NCBI RefSeq assembly: GCF_028009165.1
Contig: NC_079241.1
Coordinates: 62,001-126,000, forward strand
Direction: 5' to 3'
Source of the DNA: Akanthomyces muscarius
Lineage: Eukaryota > Ascomycota > Sordariomycetes > Hypocreales > Cordycipitaceae
Length of the DNA: 64,000 nucleotides
In this document: in pieces, positions 1 to 13,141 of the stretch
How the letters are laid out: each line of letters opens with the position of its first letter
Numbering within the stretch: position 1 is the stretch's first letter
Notes under the pieces: model-generated
Seen by the model: only the letters and a program-made list of their open reading frames with translations
What the model was told of the DNA's origin: nothing
Databases searched by the model: none
Translations under genes and position numbers: made by a program

Positions 1-1522
1 TTTTCGTACAGCTCGGCGCAGCTCTCCAGGGCCGGCGAGGAGAAGAATGACACTGGTAGGTTATCGACAACTTCTCGTGCCAAAGTCGCAGACTGAATGC
101 GATGAATAAAGTACGTCATGGATGTAGGTTTGGTGAGAGGTAGCGCGTAGGATTCTTCCGTGAGAAATGTTGTACCTTGAGGTATATTTGTGTCTTCAAC
201 ATTGCTTGGATGATCCGTCTCCATTTGCTGAGGATGTAGCAAATACGTCCCCTCGTTTGGTCCGCTGTTATACGACATGAGCCTTGGAAGGGTTAGCAGA
301 AACAGCAGCTACGAATACGAGGTACATACCAGTCAGAGGCAGCCATATGCCACCAAATACGCCTTTTCACCTCTACATCCACCATGTCGGCGCCATTCTT
401 GCGTCGTTCTTCACGGCTCGGGCGTGAATCCAAGCGATGGAGCTTCATAACCCGCGCCATTTGAATGCCATATGCACTCAATACATTGAAGTTTTTGCGA
501 AGACCTTCCATCTGCGTGCATAAGTGAGCCAGGCTAACAATTGTCTGCAACGCCGGGACAGAGGGAGGCGCTGGGGGGTCCGTAAGTAGTTGCACAGCTT
601 GTTGAGCCCAGATTTCGGCTAGAGCTTGCTGGGAGTGGCCATGCAGCGAAGGCGATTCGAACTGAAAGTCATGTTTCGATACGTATACACTTCCAGCAAA
701 GATGCACAAGAAAAAGGCCAGTTGTGTGGCTGAAGGCGTGCGGCCTGCGTTCAGGTCATGATACAGCGCGTCAAGCATATTCCATGCTGTAGGCCTATGC
801 AGTATGCGGTAGGTGGCGTCGACAGACTGTGTGTAATGATCCAAAAGTGCAGTGGCGTCGTCAAAGACTGGGAAGTCGCGTATGATATTGTCCATGTCTA
901 CATTCATGGAGGCTGGCGTTGAGCTTGCGCCTGGGACATCCTGTGAGAGTACAGTCAGTAGACTTGATTCAACAAATGGGGCAGCCTCGCAATAACGTAC
1001 TTCTGTCAAGAGCCCTTCAAGCCACTGCGACGTTTTTTGCTGCTCCTCGTCATGATTTACTGTGCGGAAGCTGGTGTGATGAGTTGGTTGGGCAGTTCTT
1101 GAGACAGGCTCCCGTTGGGAAAATACGGCACGTTCCAGCCTCGCCACACGCTCTGCCAGATCTAGATTGTCCCGTCTGTGACGATCTATCAGACAAATTG
1201 CATATCCAAAGGATTGGGTAATAATAGGCTTACGTTGGATGCGGGCTGTCACCAATCAGTGACGGTACTGAAACTGCTGGGGCAGGGGCGTGTCCTCGGT
1301 CTGCCTGACGTGGTTAATGATGTTTGGCGCGCGTTGGGGGGAGGCTGTCCGCATTCACCCACCAGCTCCGTAGATGCAGTCTTTGTTGCGAGATCGACAG
1401 TTGAAACATGATGGGCGGCCACGATCGCATTTTAATTTCCGCGACCGACAAAACTGGCATGATACTGGTTGTTGAACGTACGGCCTATCGTCGAACGGTG
1501 TGGATGGGGCCGACCTTTTCAT
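1..1522 (-). CDS. Zn2Cys6 fungal-specific transcription factor, C-terminus off the left edge
   Basis: Probable nuclear DNA-binding regulator. Read on the minus strand, the first exon carries a complete Zn2Cys6 cluster at about residues 22-49 (C-X2-C-X6-C-X6-C-X2-C-X6-C). The next exon encodes a short coiled-coil-like linker (ERVARLER) and the fungal transcription-factor homology domain (e.g. YGIQMARVMKLHR and KRRIWWHM). My model is exon 1 1522-1363, exon 2 1185-330, exon 3 282 to beyond position 1. The second intron (329-283, GTATGT donor, GCTAAC branch) is clear and keeps frame. The first (1362-1186, GTGGGT donor) is the simplest in-frame solution, but a tiny extra exon is possible. The reading frame stays open upstream of 1522, but its most upstream part is transposon terminal repeat (1712 onward), so the start must be 1522 or 1639. 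The target genes are not visible. Confidence 0.85.
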
Positions 1523-2870
1523 CTTGACATGCGCAAGGGAAAGGCGAAGTCGTTGGTTGACATTTGCCAACTGCCTCCCTGTACTTTCAATACGATGTAG
1601 CAGATGAAACAAGTTGGGCGTGTCATTTTCAGCCCCCATGCAGTGGGCCGGGAGGCTGCCTGAGCCACAGCACGTGTTCAGCTGTGGCAACAGCGCCAGG
1701 CTTCTGCGGTAACGTCGGCCACCCACTTCTTGGCCCTACCCACATCTCGGCGCGACACGCGTCTTTAACACCACTTTCTAAATGACACATAATAAATCTA
1801 AAAAACATTATAATAACATAATAAATACACTATTAGATATAAAATTAACTAAATAATCACTCTATAGCTTTAATTCTTAGAATATTATATATAACCCCTA
1901 TTAGTTATATCTTAAACTAGCTATATATATTTTTAATATCTATAATTTTAATAAAGATAGAATTAGGGTTAGAATTAACTTTCTTCTATTATTTTTATAG
2001 TAATAGCTTTTTTACTATATAGAGTTTTATATTCTCTTATTTTAAGAAGAGTATTTAGGGTTATTAGGTATAAAATTACTTTATAATCTTATATTATATT
2101 AGTTATAAAATATACTAGCTAATTAAAGGATATATATTATTAGAAAGAAGGTATTAGAGTTAATATATATTAATAGGTATTTTAATTTCTAGTAGGGCTT
2201 CTATAAGTACTAATTTTAGCTCTAAAGGAGGTGCTTTTAGTGTTATTAGGAGTGGATTAATAAATAACTTACTTATTAGTAGCTTTACTATATTAACTAG
2301 CTATAAACTAGCTTTTTACTATCTAGTATAAATATTTTAATTTAATAAACTAGTTATTTTAGTAATAAAGTAACTTTTAAGAAAAATTCTTTTTCTAATA
2401 GGTAAGGAATTATTATTATTAGGCTAGTTATTAATCTCCTTATAATAATAGGCTTTAATTAAGCTAAATACTATTATATTAAGAGATTAAAGAATATAAG
2501 AGTTATAAGCTAATAAGAATAGAAGGTATATATTATAGTAATAATATTTATATAAAAATTCTATTATATAATAGTTTCTATAACTATTAATAATAAAGAG
2601 ATAATACTAGTCTAAAAGTAGTCTTATTTTTAGAATAAAGATAGTTTATAACTAATAGAGAGTAATTTTATTATTAGTCTAACTTTAAGCTATTATTTTA
2701 AACTTCTAGCCTTTAAAAGGGCCTAATTCCTTAAGAAACCACTACTTTTAAACACTCTTACTATTAAATAGTACTAATAAAGTAAGACTTTTACTTAATA
2801 TTAAGATATACTTAAAGATTATACTCTAATAGTATATTTTAGACTATTTTTTTAAAGTAATTCTCTTTTA

Positions 2871-3071
2871 TAATAACCTATAAGGTGCTATTAGTAAAGA
2901 ACTTTAGTTACTAGATAATCCTTAGGTTTTTAAAATAATAGTAGAATTATTACTACCTCCTTACTACTCCCTTATTAATAGCCTATAACTATATAGTAGT
3001 TTCTTTATATATAATACCTCTAGTTACTTATAACCTCCTACTAACTAATATACCCTATAGGTATCCTAATA
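2871..3071 (-). repeat. LTR of family X (3' LTR in element orientation)
   Basis: About 200 bp, repeated in direct orientation at 9587-9788 and 49594-49795. This copy is the most heavily RIP-mutated of the three. Confidence 0.8.
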
Positions 3072-6000
3072 GGCTGCCCTTCCTTCTTATATACCGTCCT
3101 AGTATAAAGCCTTCTTTCTTTTTACTTCCTTATAGATATATAGCTAGTATACTATTACTCTATACTACTTCTATCTTAAAGGTTTGCCTCTTATATAGTT
3201 ATAAGGCTAGGGTTTATTTTATAATTTACTTTTCTCTTAATAATATTATTACTACTTATATATTATTACTTATATATTATAAAGTTAAAGCTTTTTTATA
3301 ATAAGTTTATTATTTATTTAACTTAGTTTTAATACCTTTTAGCCTTTTTTATAATAAGCTTTACTTTATTCTTATATTATATACTATTTATCTTATATTA
3401 TAGTATTAGTCTATACCTTTACTATATACTTTATATATATATATAATAACTTACTTTTATATTATTACTTCCTTTTTATTTTTAAGTTTAGCTACCTTTT
3501 ACCTTTATTCTTACCTTTTTAGCTATCTTACTAGCCCTAATAAGCTCTTATAATAATAAATAGCTACTAAAAACTTAATTTCTTATTTTTTCTTTCTTTC
3601 TTCTTTTAATAACCTTAAATTATATATTTTAATATTATCTTTATATTTACTTTATATATTATTATCTTATTTACTATTAACTTAATTTCTAAATTACTAA
3701 GTTTAGCTACCTTATTATTACTATTTCTTTTATATATTTACTTATTATTTAGTTTAGTAAGATTATAGCTAATTTATATATAGAATTAAATAACTTTTTT
3801 TTTAAAAGAAATTATTATATAGGTTTATTACTTTCTTACTAGGTCCTTACTAACTTTTTATAGGTCTATTATTCCTACTATAACTCTCTTTTTACTTATA
3901 TAAGTCTATATAAGTTTAAAATAGGTTTATAGCTAACTTACTACTTAGTACTATATAGTTCTATATAAGTAAGAATAAAAAGGGTCTATATATTATTAGC
4001 TTATAAGTGCTTCCTTATTATATTACTTTTATTACTAACTTATATTAAAGTTAAGATACTAAATATTACTACTATTTTAAGTAGTTTATTAATAAAGGTA
4101 CCCCTTATTAATATTTATAGACTAATAGTAAGTACCTTTTTTTTTATTAGTTCTTTATAACCTAACTATAAGCTAGATAAGTTATAAAAGTGTTTTTACT
4201 ATTAAAATAATAGTAAACCTTATATTATACTTACTATAAGTAAATAGTAAGTTTTTAACTTACTTTAAGCTACCTATTATTATAGTAATTTAGTAAGTAG
4301 TTCCTTTTCTCTCTTTACCCTTATTACTAACTTACTATTAGGGCCTTATTCTTAAAAGTCTTTTAACTTAGACTTAGAAGGTATTATATTATACTAATAA
4401 GGTTATTATAACCTTATAAGGTCTAAAGTGTTATACTAATACTACTATAAACTAGGGCGTTTATACTAATACTACTATATATATATAGATTTTCTATATA
4501 AGAATAGCTTACTACTAAGACGTTATTACTACTATTATAGCTATAAGTTTACTACTTTCTTATAGTATCTTTAAAGCTAACTTATATATAGGTAGATTTT
4601 AATATTAAGGTCCTATTAGTACTAGCCTTACTAGATTTTAGTTAAGATAATAAGGAAAAGGAGGAAAAATAGGCACTATATCTTTATTATATTATTATTA
4701 ACTTTTAGGTAAAAGTGTTTTTAAGAAAAATAAAGTTTTAATACTATAAGTTTAATATAAGTTTAAACTATCTTTATAGTATATTTATAGTAATAAATTT
4801 ATTAATAAAAGTCACTATTTTTCCCTATTTCTTTTATACTTCTCTTTTACCTTTTCTACTCTATAAACTTAATTTATAGTTAAAGTTATAGCTTTAACTT
4901 ATACTCTTTAAGTAGTATTAGATTTATAAAATTATTATACTTAACTTAAAAGTTTTCTATATTATTATAACTCTTTTATTTTATTTTAAAGAGTTTTTAT
5001 TTACTATTATATTTATATCTTATAATTTCTTTAACTATATACTTATTATTATTCTTAAATAAAGCTTATATATCTAATACTATACTCTTATAGTAATTAT
5101 ATAGTTTAAAGTTAGATATATTAAATATATTATAAATTCTTAAACTTTAAAATAGGTTTAGTTTATATACTTATTTAGCTATCTTAATTACTAAAATAAT
5201 CTAAAAAGGTCTTATATACTTCTTTATAAGTTTATAGGTAAGTTATATTAGTTTTAGATTCTTTATTAATAGTAATACCTAGTTTTTTACCTTATATTTT
5301 TTAAGCTATTTTTTATTATTATAATATTTTATATACTATTTATTAGTTTCTTATATATATTTTATAGTGTTTTTATATATAATAAGTATTTCTTTTATAT
5401 ATTCTTAGACTTATATATTACTTATATTTAAGGTAGATACTAAAAGATAGGTAGGTATATAGTTTAGTAATAACTTTATAGGTATATTATAGATTACTAC
5501 TTACTAACTTATATTATAAGTAAATTATATTATAAATAGTTTTTTAACCTAATTAGTCTATTTAGTATTATAAAATATATATAGATAGTATTTTAATACC
5601 TAATTTATATATTCTATTAGGCTATTTATTTATAGATAGAATATAATATTAAGTTACTATTTATATATTATAAGGTAGTAAAAGCTTCTCTAAAAGCTAG
5701 ATATAAAGATACTATCTTAATTTAAGATAATACCTTTAAGTACTCTATATATTATAATAATTTTCTTATAGAAGATTTCTATAAGTTTATTATTAGATAA
5801 GTATATATTTATAATAATATAAATATTATATTATATTACTTTATCTATTATTACTAGTATTATATTATATTTACTATATTACCCTTATTATTTTAGTAAT
5901 TTAGTAATAAGGTCTATTAATATTTCTTTAAATAGATAAGATAATAGTAATAATAGTATAAAAAGACTATAAGGTTAATATATTTTAAGTTTTATTATTT

Positions 6001-9000
6001 AATATATATAATAGTATTTTATATATATATTAATATTATATTTTATTCCCTATTAGAAAAAAGATATAGCTACTTTATATAGTATCTAGTAAGTTCCCTA
6101 ATATCTTATAATAAGGTTATTATAGTATAGGTATAAAATCTCTACCCTCTTTTTAAGTAATATATAGATTCTCCCCTTATTTACTAAAAGGCCTACTATA
6201 TTTACTACCTAATAGACTCTTTAGATTCTTAGGTCTTTCTTATTACTATTATATAATACTTTCCTAGTTTGTTTAATAAAAACGTCTCCTTATTAGGCTA
6301 TTAGTAGCTACTCTTATAGTATTTTCTTACTTAGTATATTATTTATATTATTACTATTTCTTTATAGTGTATTTTTTAGCTACTTATTATTCTTAGCTAC
6401 CTAGGTGCTCTTTTAACTCGCCTTAATATAGTAATATTATATCTATTATTTTTTATTTATATAAAATAGTTTAAGAATTATAATAATAGTTATTTTATAT
6501 ATAGCTTATTTATATCTATTTTATAGTCTACTTAATATAATAAAGTATCTATAAGGTTATACTTACTTAATTTAAAAATAATTCTAAAGTTATATAAAAA
6601 TAGTTTATTTATTACTACTACTTACTTATATAATAGTATCTTTTTTTTTATAAGATAGTTATAATTTAAGTAGTTTATAATAATATTAATAGTTACTATT
6701 AGGTAGACTAGGTAGTATCTCTACTAATAGAATACTACTAAAATTACTAGTATCTTTATATCTAATATTTAGTAATTTAGTTTAGCTCTTTATAACTTCC
6801 TTAATAAAAACACTATAAGATATTAATAAGTTTCTTATAATTATAATAATATTACTTTAATTATAAAGTCTAATATATCTATTTCTATATATATATAGGC
6901 TTTTAGATTAAACTATATAAGTATAAGCGCTTTTTTAAATAATAGCTTAAAGTACTAAAATACCTATAATTTATAGATATTTAGTGTAAATTTTATTAGT
7001 ATACCTCTTTTTATTTTTTCTATTAGAGGTACTATAATCTTACTAAAGTTCTTAATAAATTACTTATAAACATTTATAAACCCTATAAATACCTAGATTT
7101 CTTTAATAATAGTAAGTTATAGTTAGTTTATTACTTTTTTAATATATTCTAAATCTATTTTAATTTTACCTAGTTTAATAATAAAGCTAAGGAATTTAAC
7201 TATATTTATATTAAACTTATACTTTTTTAAGTTTAAAAATAGTCTAGCCTTATATAGCTTTATAAAGACCTAATAAATATACTATAAATAGTCTATAAGG
7301 TCCCTATTAAAGACTAAAATATTATTTAGATATATAATATAGATATAATTAATATCCTTATATAAAGTAGTATTAATATATTTTTAAAATAATATAGGCA
7401 CTTTAATTAGCTTAAATAGTAATACTAAGTATTTAAAGTATTTAAATTAATAGTAAAATACTATTTTTTACTTACTACTTTTATAGATTCTTAGCTATCT
7501 ATATATATCTTTTATATCTAGCTTAATATAGAACTTAGTGTCTTATAATTAATTAATTATTTTTATAATTAGAGGTAGTAGCGCCTTATTTTTCTTAGTA
7601 ATTTAATTAAGGCCTTAATAATTAACGTATAAGTAGAGTTTCCCCTCTTCTTTAATATAAATAAGATAAGAGCTCCTACTAAGTTAGTAGATCTTCTAAT
7701 TTATCTTTATTTTAGCCTTTTATTAATAAAGTTATATAGTTTATATAGCTCTCTTATTATAAAAAGGTAAATAGGTCTTTATAGTAGTATCTTATTATTT
7801 TCTAGTTTAATAGTATATATAAGCTTATATAATAGTAGTAACTTTATAGCTTTTTTAGGTAAAAAGAGCTCTATAAATTCCTAGTATTTTTATAGTAACC
7901 TTATATATATTCCTTTTATAGTTATAATAAGTAGGTCTAGCTAGCCTCTTATTAGTATTATCTTAAATTTAGTATTCTTTATAGCCCTTTAAGCTTCTTT
8001 TAAGTTTAATACTATCTTAATATTTTTTATATTAATATTATAGTTCTAATAGTTTAGGCTACTATAAATTAAAATATTTTATTCTCTAATCTATTACTAA
8101 CTAAAAATAAAGTCCTTTAAAAATATTATAACTAAAAAAAGAACTTATATCTCCTTTTTATACTTAAAGTTATTTATAACTTATAGTGTTTTTATAACTT
8201 TTCTATTTACTTAAACTCCTTTTTTAGTTAAAAAATATATTAATATAGTTAGTTTAAAGAAGTTATAAACTTTTAATCTTTTAACTATATACTTATTAAT
8301 AATATTTAGATTACTTTTTATATTAATTATTATTATTACTTTTTTTTAGCTATATCTTATTTATACTTTTACTATAATTTTATATTAAAGGTAGATTTAA
8401 TAGTAAACCTTATCTTATTATATCTCCTTTATATAGTAGTTTTTAATTAGGCTATTATTTAAGTATATTACTATATCTTTACTCTAAGCTACCTACTTTA
8501 CTTTAGTAATTTTTAACTAATCCTTATACTTATTAGTAGTATAACTTTCTCTTTTATAAATAGTATAATTATCTATAAAGTAGTTTTTTTATAAATAGTT
8601 ACCTTTATATTTAAAATATCTTATAAAGAAGTCTTTACTAATATATAGTATATTTATAGTATTTTAATTATTTTATAACTTATTTTTATTTAATATAGTA
8701 AGTTAAGACTTTAAGATTATTTTAGCTTATAAAGTTATACTTATTACTCTTTTAATATTCTTTATATAAAACTCTAACTCTTTTTATATTATAAGATTAT
8801 TATTATTACTTATTACTATTTAAAGCTTATAATTAAGTCTTTTTAAAGCTATTATAATTTAAAAGCTAAAAGGTAAAAAATCTAATAGTTCTATTATAGT
8901 ATTCTCTATTTAATATAAATACTTCTTTACTAGCTTATTAGTATTATATTTATACTTTAAAAGATTATAAATTACTTATTATACCTTAATATTTTTATCT

Positions 9001-9586
9001 TTTAGTTCTTTTTTATACTAAATATTAAAGTCTTTTTAAGTAACTTTTTTATAAGTTCCTTATAAAGTTATAATAAAATAGTAGGCCTATTATATCTATA
9101 CCTCTCCTTATAAATACTATACTATATATATTACCTTATTAAGGTTATCTATATAGTCTTCTATATACACCTAGAAGTGTGTTTATAAGGTAACTATAAA
9201 GCTTATATACTCTTAGAATAATTATCTAGTAAATACTATATTAGGGAGTTTTATTATTACTATATATTTCCTATAAATTAGTTCCTTTAAAAGGTTTTTT
9301 AATTTTAAAGTTACTATAATTAGCTACTCTTTTATTAGCTACTTATAATATACTACTAGTTATACTTATTTCTATTCCTTTACTACTTTCTAGATACTAA
9401 CTTATATCTCCTTTATTATTATTAAGCTAATAGTTATACTTACTATACTATCTAGTAGGTTAGACTAAACTAATAATATTATTTATTATACTCTTATAAT
9501 AGTCTTTTTATTTACTTATAGTAAGGTAATAATTTATTTAGTTATAGTATTATAAGTAGTTTAGTATCTTATATACTAGGTAGTAA

Positions 9587-9788
9587 TAATAATCCTATAA
9601 GGTACTATTAGTAAAGAGTTTTAGTTACTAGATAATCCTTAGGTTTTTAGAATAATAGTGGAATTATCGCTATCTCCTTACTACTCCCTTATTAGCAGCC
9701 TATAGCTATATAGTAGCTTTTTTACACGTAATACCTCTAGTTGCCTATAACCTCCTACTAACCAATATGCCCTATAAGTGCCCTAATA
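9587..9788 (-). repeat. LTR of family X (5' LTR in element orientation)
   Basis: Matches 2871-3071 and 49594-49795. It retains more G and C than 2871-3071, so mutation load differs between the LTRs of one element. Confidence 0.8.
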
Positions 9789-10422
9789 TAACCTTAATAC
9801 TAGGCTATTCTCTTAGAGACCTATTATAAGCTTAATCTTATTTATATTATATTAGTTACTTAAAAGTATCTTATTAATAGTACTAATTATTAAAAGCTTA
9901 AAGAAACTCTATATAATATAAGTTAAGATACTATTAGCCCTTTTAAAATTAAGTCTCTTATCTCTTAAAGTCTTAATTTTTAGGTTTCTCTTAATAAAGC
10001 CCTATATTTAGTTCTTATTAACTAGTTCTATATTACTATAAACTCTAACTAACTTACCTACTATCTATTAGATCTACTTATAGGTTAGTAGGTTACTTAG
10101 AGTGTCCTAAATTAATATCTAGCCTTTTAAATCTACTTTCTATATTAATAGAAGCTTTTATATACCCTTAAAGGCCTCTTTATATAATATTCTACCCTTT
10201 AATTATTCTTATATTATTAACTATAGTACTTCTTACTATTATATAGTAATATAGAGTTTTATACCGCTAATTATATCCTAAATAGTATTTTAAAGGGCCT
10301 ATTTAGTATATTTAGGAGGTATTATTATATATATAAAAGTTAATATTAAGATAATTATAATTACACAAGAAAACACGGTTCTAGTAATATAGGTTTAGTG
10401 TTAAAGTGGGTGGCCGACGTTA

Positions 10423-11084
10423 TGGCGCTAGCGCTGGCGACGTGCAGCAATGCGACACCTCCGTAAGCCCTAACTCCTTGGATGGCCCGCAGAGAGTCAG
10501 GCTCGCTATCCGAAAGCCGAGTCTGGCATGTGGCGCCAGTAGCTGAGTTCATGAGTTGCGTCCCTCCTCCCAACCCAGCTCCAGTCCAGCTTATCAAGCT
10601 CTGCGCTCAACCCCTCCCACCGAAACTCACGACAGAGACACTCGAACACAAACTTTTTATCTTTTAGGATAACGTGCATGGATCGATACGGCAGCGATAG
10701 TTTGCTAAGGCGTCCCACCCGGCTGCCATGTAATATGCACAGCAGAACAAGGCTACCAGTCAGATTTGAGCATTTGCATTACAGGACACACTGTGGATGA
10801 ACCACTGCTGGCTTGGCACAACGGGCGGTTGGCGTTACAGGAACGGCTGCATGGTTCAGCTGGTTATGGCGTAATTGAGAACGGAAGTGGGTCGGACCGC
10901 CACCGCTCACTTCGGGGTCAAAGGAGCTGGATAGTGCCGCCACAACGGTTTGTTATATATAGTGACATGAGAGATACCCGGAGCAAAAAGGTGTAGGGGA
11001 GTTTGTATAAGGGTTTTGCTTAGAGCGCTTATAAGTAGCTAGGAAGATTCCTAAGAAAGGTTTCTTAGATAATCTTTATTATTA
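10423..11084. other. Normal-composition spacer between two mobile elements
   Basis: About 660 bp of ordinary base composition. It holds a few overlapping short open frames (under 80 codons), none with a recognisable motif or splice structure. I see no gene. Confidence 0.5.
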
Positions 11085-11771
11085 ACGTGGTTAATAAGCG
11101 AGCGGCGCAGATAAGCGAGCGGCGCACCTCTACCAACCCTTTAACCTTAAATTATTAATAATTTAACTATAATATAAAAAAACATCTAAAACTAATTAAA
11201 ATCCTCTTCCTTACTAGTTTTTATATTTATAATATAAATATATATATTATATCTAGTCTAACTATATATACTATATTACTAATTATATATTTTAACTCTT
11301 ACTTTATAATAATTATAAGCTTATATTTTATCTTTTACTTAATTATTTATATCTATTTACTTTTTTAAATCTTTTATATTTAGGGTTAGAAAAAGATCTT
11401 TTAGTTTATAGCCTTATTTTTTTAGCCTACTAGTACTTACTAATTAGCTTATTTATAGCTTTAAGGCCTTATACTTAAGTATAGAAAAATATAACCTTAT
11501 ATATAATAGCTATTATACCTTTTTTAAAACTATTAAGTATATTAAGACTTTTAATTAGAGAGCTATTAGGGTAATTAATAATTTATTTATTTTTATAATT
11601 AAAGACTATAAAACTACCTTATTTACTATATTTAGTATCTAAGAGACCTAAGATCTAGCTAATCCTAAATATAAGTTTAGAGGACTTAGTATTATAAACT
11701 TAAGTTCTAAGGCAGAAATGACCTTTTTAGGATTAAAAGGGGTAATTCTAGCGCCTTAAAAACCACCTTAG
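11085..11771. mobile_element. 5' part of a TA-type DNA transposon (family Z), truncated (Z3)
   Basis: It starts after TA (11083-11084) with ACGTGGTTAATAAGCGAG, the less mutated form of the ends seen at 39781 and 35651 (ATATAGTTAATAAG). The direct subrepeat AATAAGCGAGCGGCGC / GATAAGCGAGCGGCGC lies within the end. The next ~670 bp align along their length with 35651-36330 and 39781-40470. The copy is cut off at 11771 by LTR sequence and does not resume. Confidence 0.75.
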
Positions 11772-11847
11772 TGTTACGAATAATAGGAAAGTGACGCAAG
11801 GCCCCCAGGGAAGTGGCCTAAGACGACAACCTTATAGCGCCTATAGG
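11772..11847 (+). repeat. First 76 bp of a family Y-type LTR
   Basis: Begins TGTTACGAATAATAGG and matches the start of the Y LTR seen reversed at 49506-49581. It is interrupted after 76 bp by a second LTR that starts with the same nine bases, giving a partial-LTR/LTR tandem. Confidence 0.7.
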
Positions 11848-12267
11848 TGTTACGAATTAGAATACACGTAAGGTAGACTAGGGAAGCGGCCTAAGGAGCG
11901 ACTAGGCGGGCGCCTATAGGTCGCCTAATTAGGATGCTAGGTTATATAACTAGATCACTGTAGATTATAGTGAGCTAGTAGTAATCTAAGGTAGTATCTA
12001 TAATATTATATCACTTAGGATTACTAGTAATCTAAGTGATCTAAAGGATATAATAGGGAAATAGATAAATACTTAAAGAAGAAGTATTCTAGTAGCTAGG
12101 TAGTCTAGATCTCTATTAATCAATCTAAGTAATAGTTTCACTATTAAGAGTTCTACTCTTAATAAACGCCTATAATATTACTTAAATATACTACCCTATA
12201 GCTTTAAGCCTAACTTACTCTCTAAGAAACAGACCTACTATGACTTAGTAAATAAGCTATTATTACA
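11848..12267 (+). repeat. Solo LTR, family Y-related
   Basis: About 420 bp from TGTTACGAATT to ATTATTACA (TG...CA ends). The 3' half aligns with the LTRs at 34804-35111, 37122-37521, 42804-43209 and 49176-49581, including the shared hairpin AAGAGTTCTACTCTT. It retains several CpG sites at the 5' end, so it is less RIP-mutated than its relatives. No matching 5 bp flanks were found. Confidence 0.75.
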
Positions 12268-12440
12268 CTGAGCTCGTACCCTGCGGTTCGAGCTACTCTC
12301 TCTGCCTACTGCCTACCTCTAGCTCTGTAGCCTACCCCTAACCCCTCCCTACTGGTCTGGTTTGCACCGCACTATAACTTACACATAGAGTAAATTCGCA
12401 CCACTACTTTTCATTTTTAATATAAAAAAGCTAAACTAAT

Positions 12441-12938
12441 CTATACTAGACCCTTGTTCCCTTGCGTGGGTGGGAAAGCGTCCTGCTTTATATTATTCTT
12501 TTTGGCTAAAAGTATTACAGTCGTTTCAATCCCGAGCAGATCCGCATTGACCGGCTGGCATCGGAAGGACGGCGTGGTCGGGCTCAGCGCCGGCCGCGTG
12601 AGCACGACCGACCGTTGCACGGCGTCACCCTTCAGCAGCAGCTCCGGTCCTCTAAAGTATATGAGGCAGGCCTCGGAGCCACTGTGCAGCCGGCGCTCGT
12701 CAGGCGTGACGCCGTCGACACCGCTCGGCGCCAATGAAACGTCATACTGAATGATCGTATAGCGATGGTGGGCGTGCAAAAACACGCACCGCGCCGCCGC
12801 CTCGGCAGATGAGCCGAATGCTATTCTGAGATAGCATGCCTTGTTCAGCACGACCTTACGGGAGACGACGGCAAGCTCTGCCTCGGCGTCAACGATCACG
12901 TCCATCCCTCGGGCCAGCGTGGCCGGACAGCCGTCCAA
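12441..12938 (-). CDS. Hypothetical protein or fragment
   Basis: A 165-codon minus-strand frame of ordinary GC-rich codons (e.g. VVLNKACYLRIAFG and HHRYTIIQYDVSLAP) with no stop over roughly 140 codons. I do not recognise the family. Its last ~25 codons run into AT-rich transposon-flanking DNA and look non-native, so the original C-terminus may be lost. The frame also stays open somewhat upstream of the ATG at 12938, so this may be an internal part of a larger broken gene. Function unknown. Confidence 0.35.
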   Translation of the reverse strand: MDGCPATLARGMDVIVDAEAELAVVSRKVVLNKACYLRIAFGSSAEAAARCVFLHAHHRYTIIQYDVSLAPSGVDGVTPDERRLHSGSEACLIYFRGPELLLKGDAVQRSVVLTRPALSPTTPSFRCQPVNADLLGIETTVILLAKKNNIKQDAFPPTQGNKGLV

Positions 12939-13141
12939 GGAGATAAACGCCCAACTCTAGTGGGGTGTCTTCTTTCCAACGCACACGCGTCATATAATCT
13001 TTGATAGGCTCTCGAGTTACCCGCTCTTTCAACAAATTTTGACACCTCAAGTTTGGCCATTGTGCCTCTGCAGGACTTCAAACTCAAGTGTATCGCCGTA
13101 CTGTTGCTTGCCTGCAGCTGCATCTATTTCCCAACTTGTTT

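Larger units (their letters stand above)
2871..9788 (-). mobile_element. Ty3/gypsy LTR retrotransposon, RIP-inactivated (family X, full length)
   Basis: Direct LTRs of about 200 bp lie at 2871-3071 and 9587-9788; a third copy lies at 49594-49795. On the minus strand the LTR begins TATTAGGGCA-like (TG before mutation) and ends TTATCA-like, and a purine-rich tract (GGAAGGGCAGCC) precedes the 3' LTR at about 3072-3083. Minus-strand translation near 7270-7680 gives a mutated gypsy reverse transcriptase: LCVNYRGLNKI, KYLVLPF, and YLNNILVF where active enzymes have YLDD. The D-to-N changes are G-to-A, as RIP produces. gag lies toward 9500, RNase H and integrase toward lower coordinates. Stops throughout rule out activity. 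No convincing 5 bp target duplication was seen. Confidence 0.85.
1712..10420. mobile_element. RIP-mutated Tc1/mariner (Fot/pogo)-like DNA transposon carrying a nested gypsy element (A1)
   Basis: Both ends carry the inverted repeat ACGTCGGCCACCCACTT (1712-1728 and, reversed, 10404-10420), flanked by TA (1710-1711 and 10421-10422), as expected for Tc1/mariner target duplication. Removing the nested LTR element at 2871-9788 leaves about 1.79 kb, a normal size for fungal Fot1-like elements (inference). The interior is extremely AT-rich with almost no CA, TG or CG, and every frame is full of stops, so the transposase is not readable. The outermost ~70 bp keep normal composition. The same terminal repeat bounds the 0.8 kb element at 28029-28829. 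Confidence 0.8.

Noticed and set aside
2866..9793. Target-site duplication around the full-length X element
   Set aside because: The five bases on each side (TTTTA and TAACC) do not match, so no duplication is claimed.
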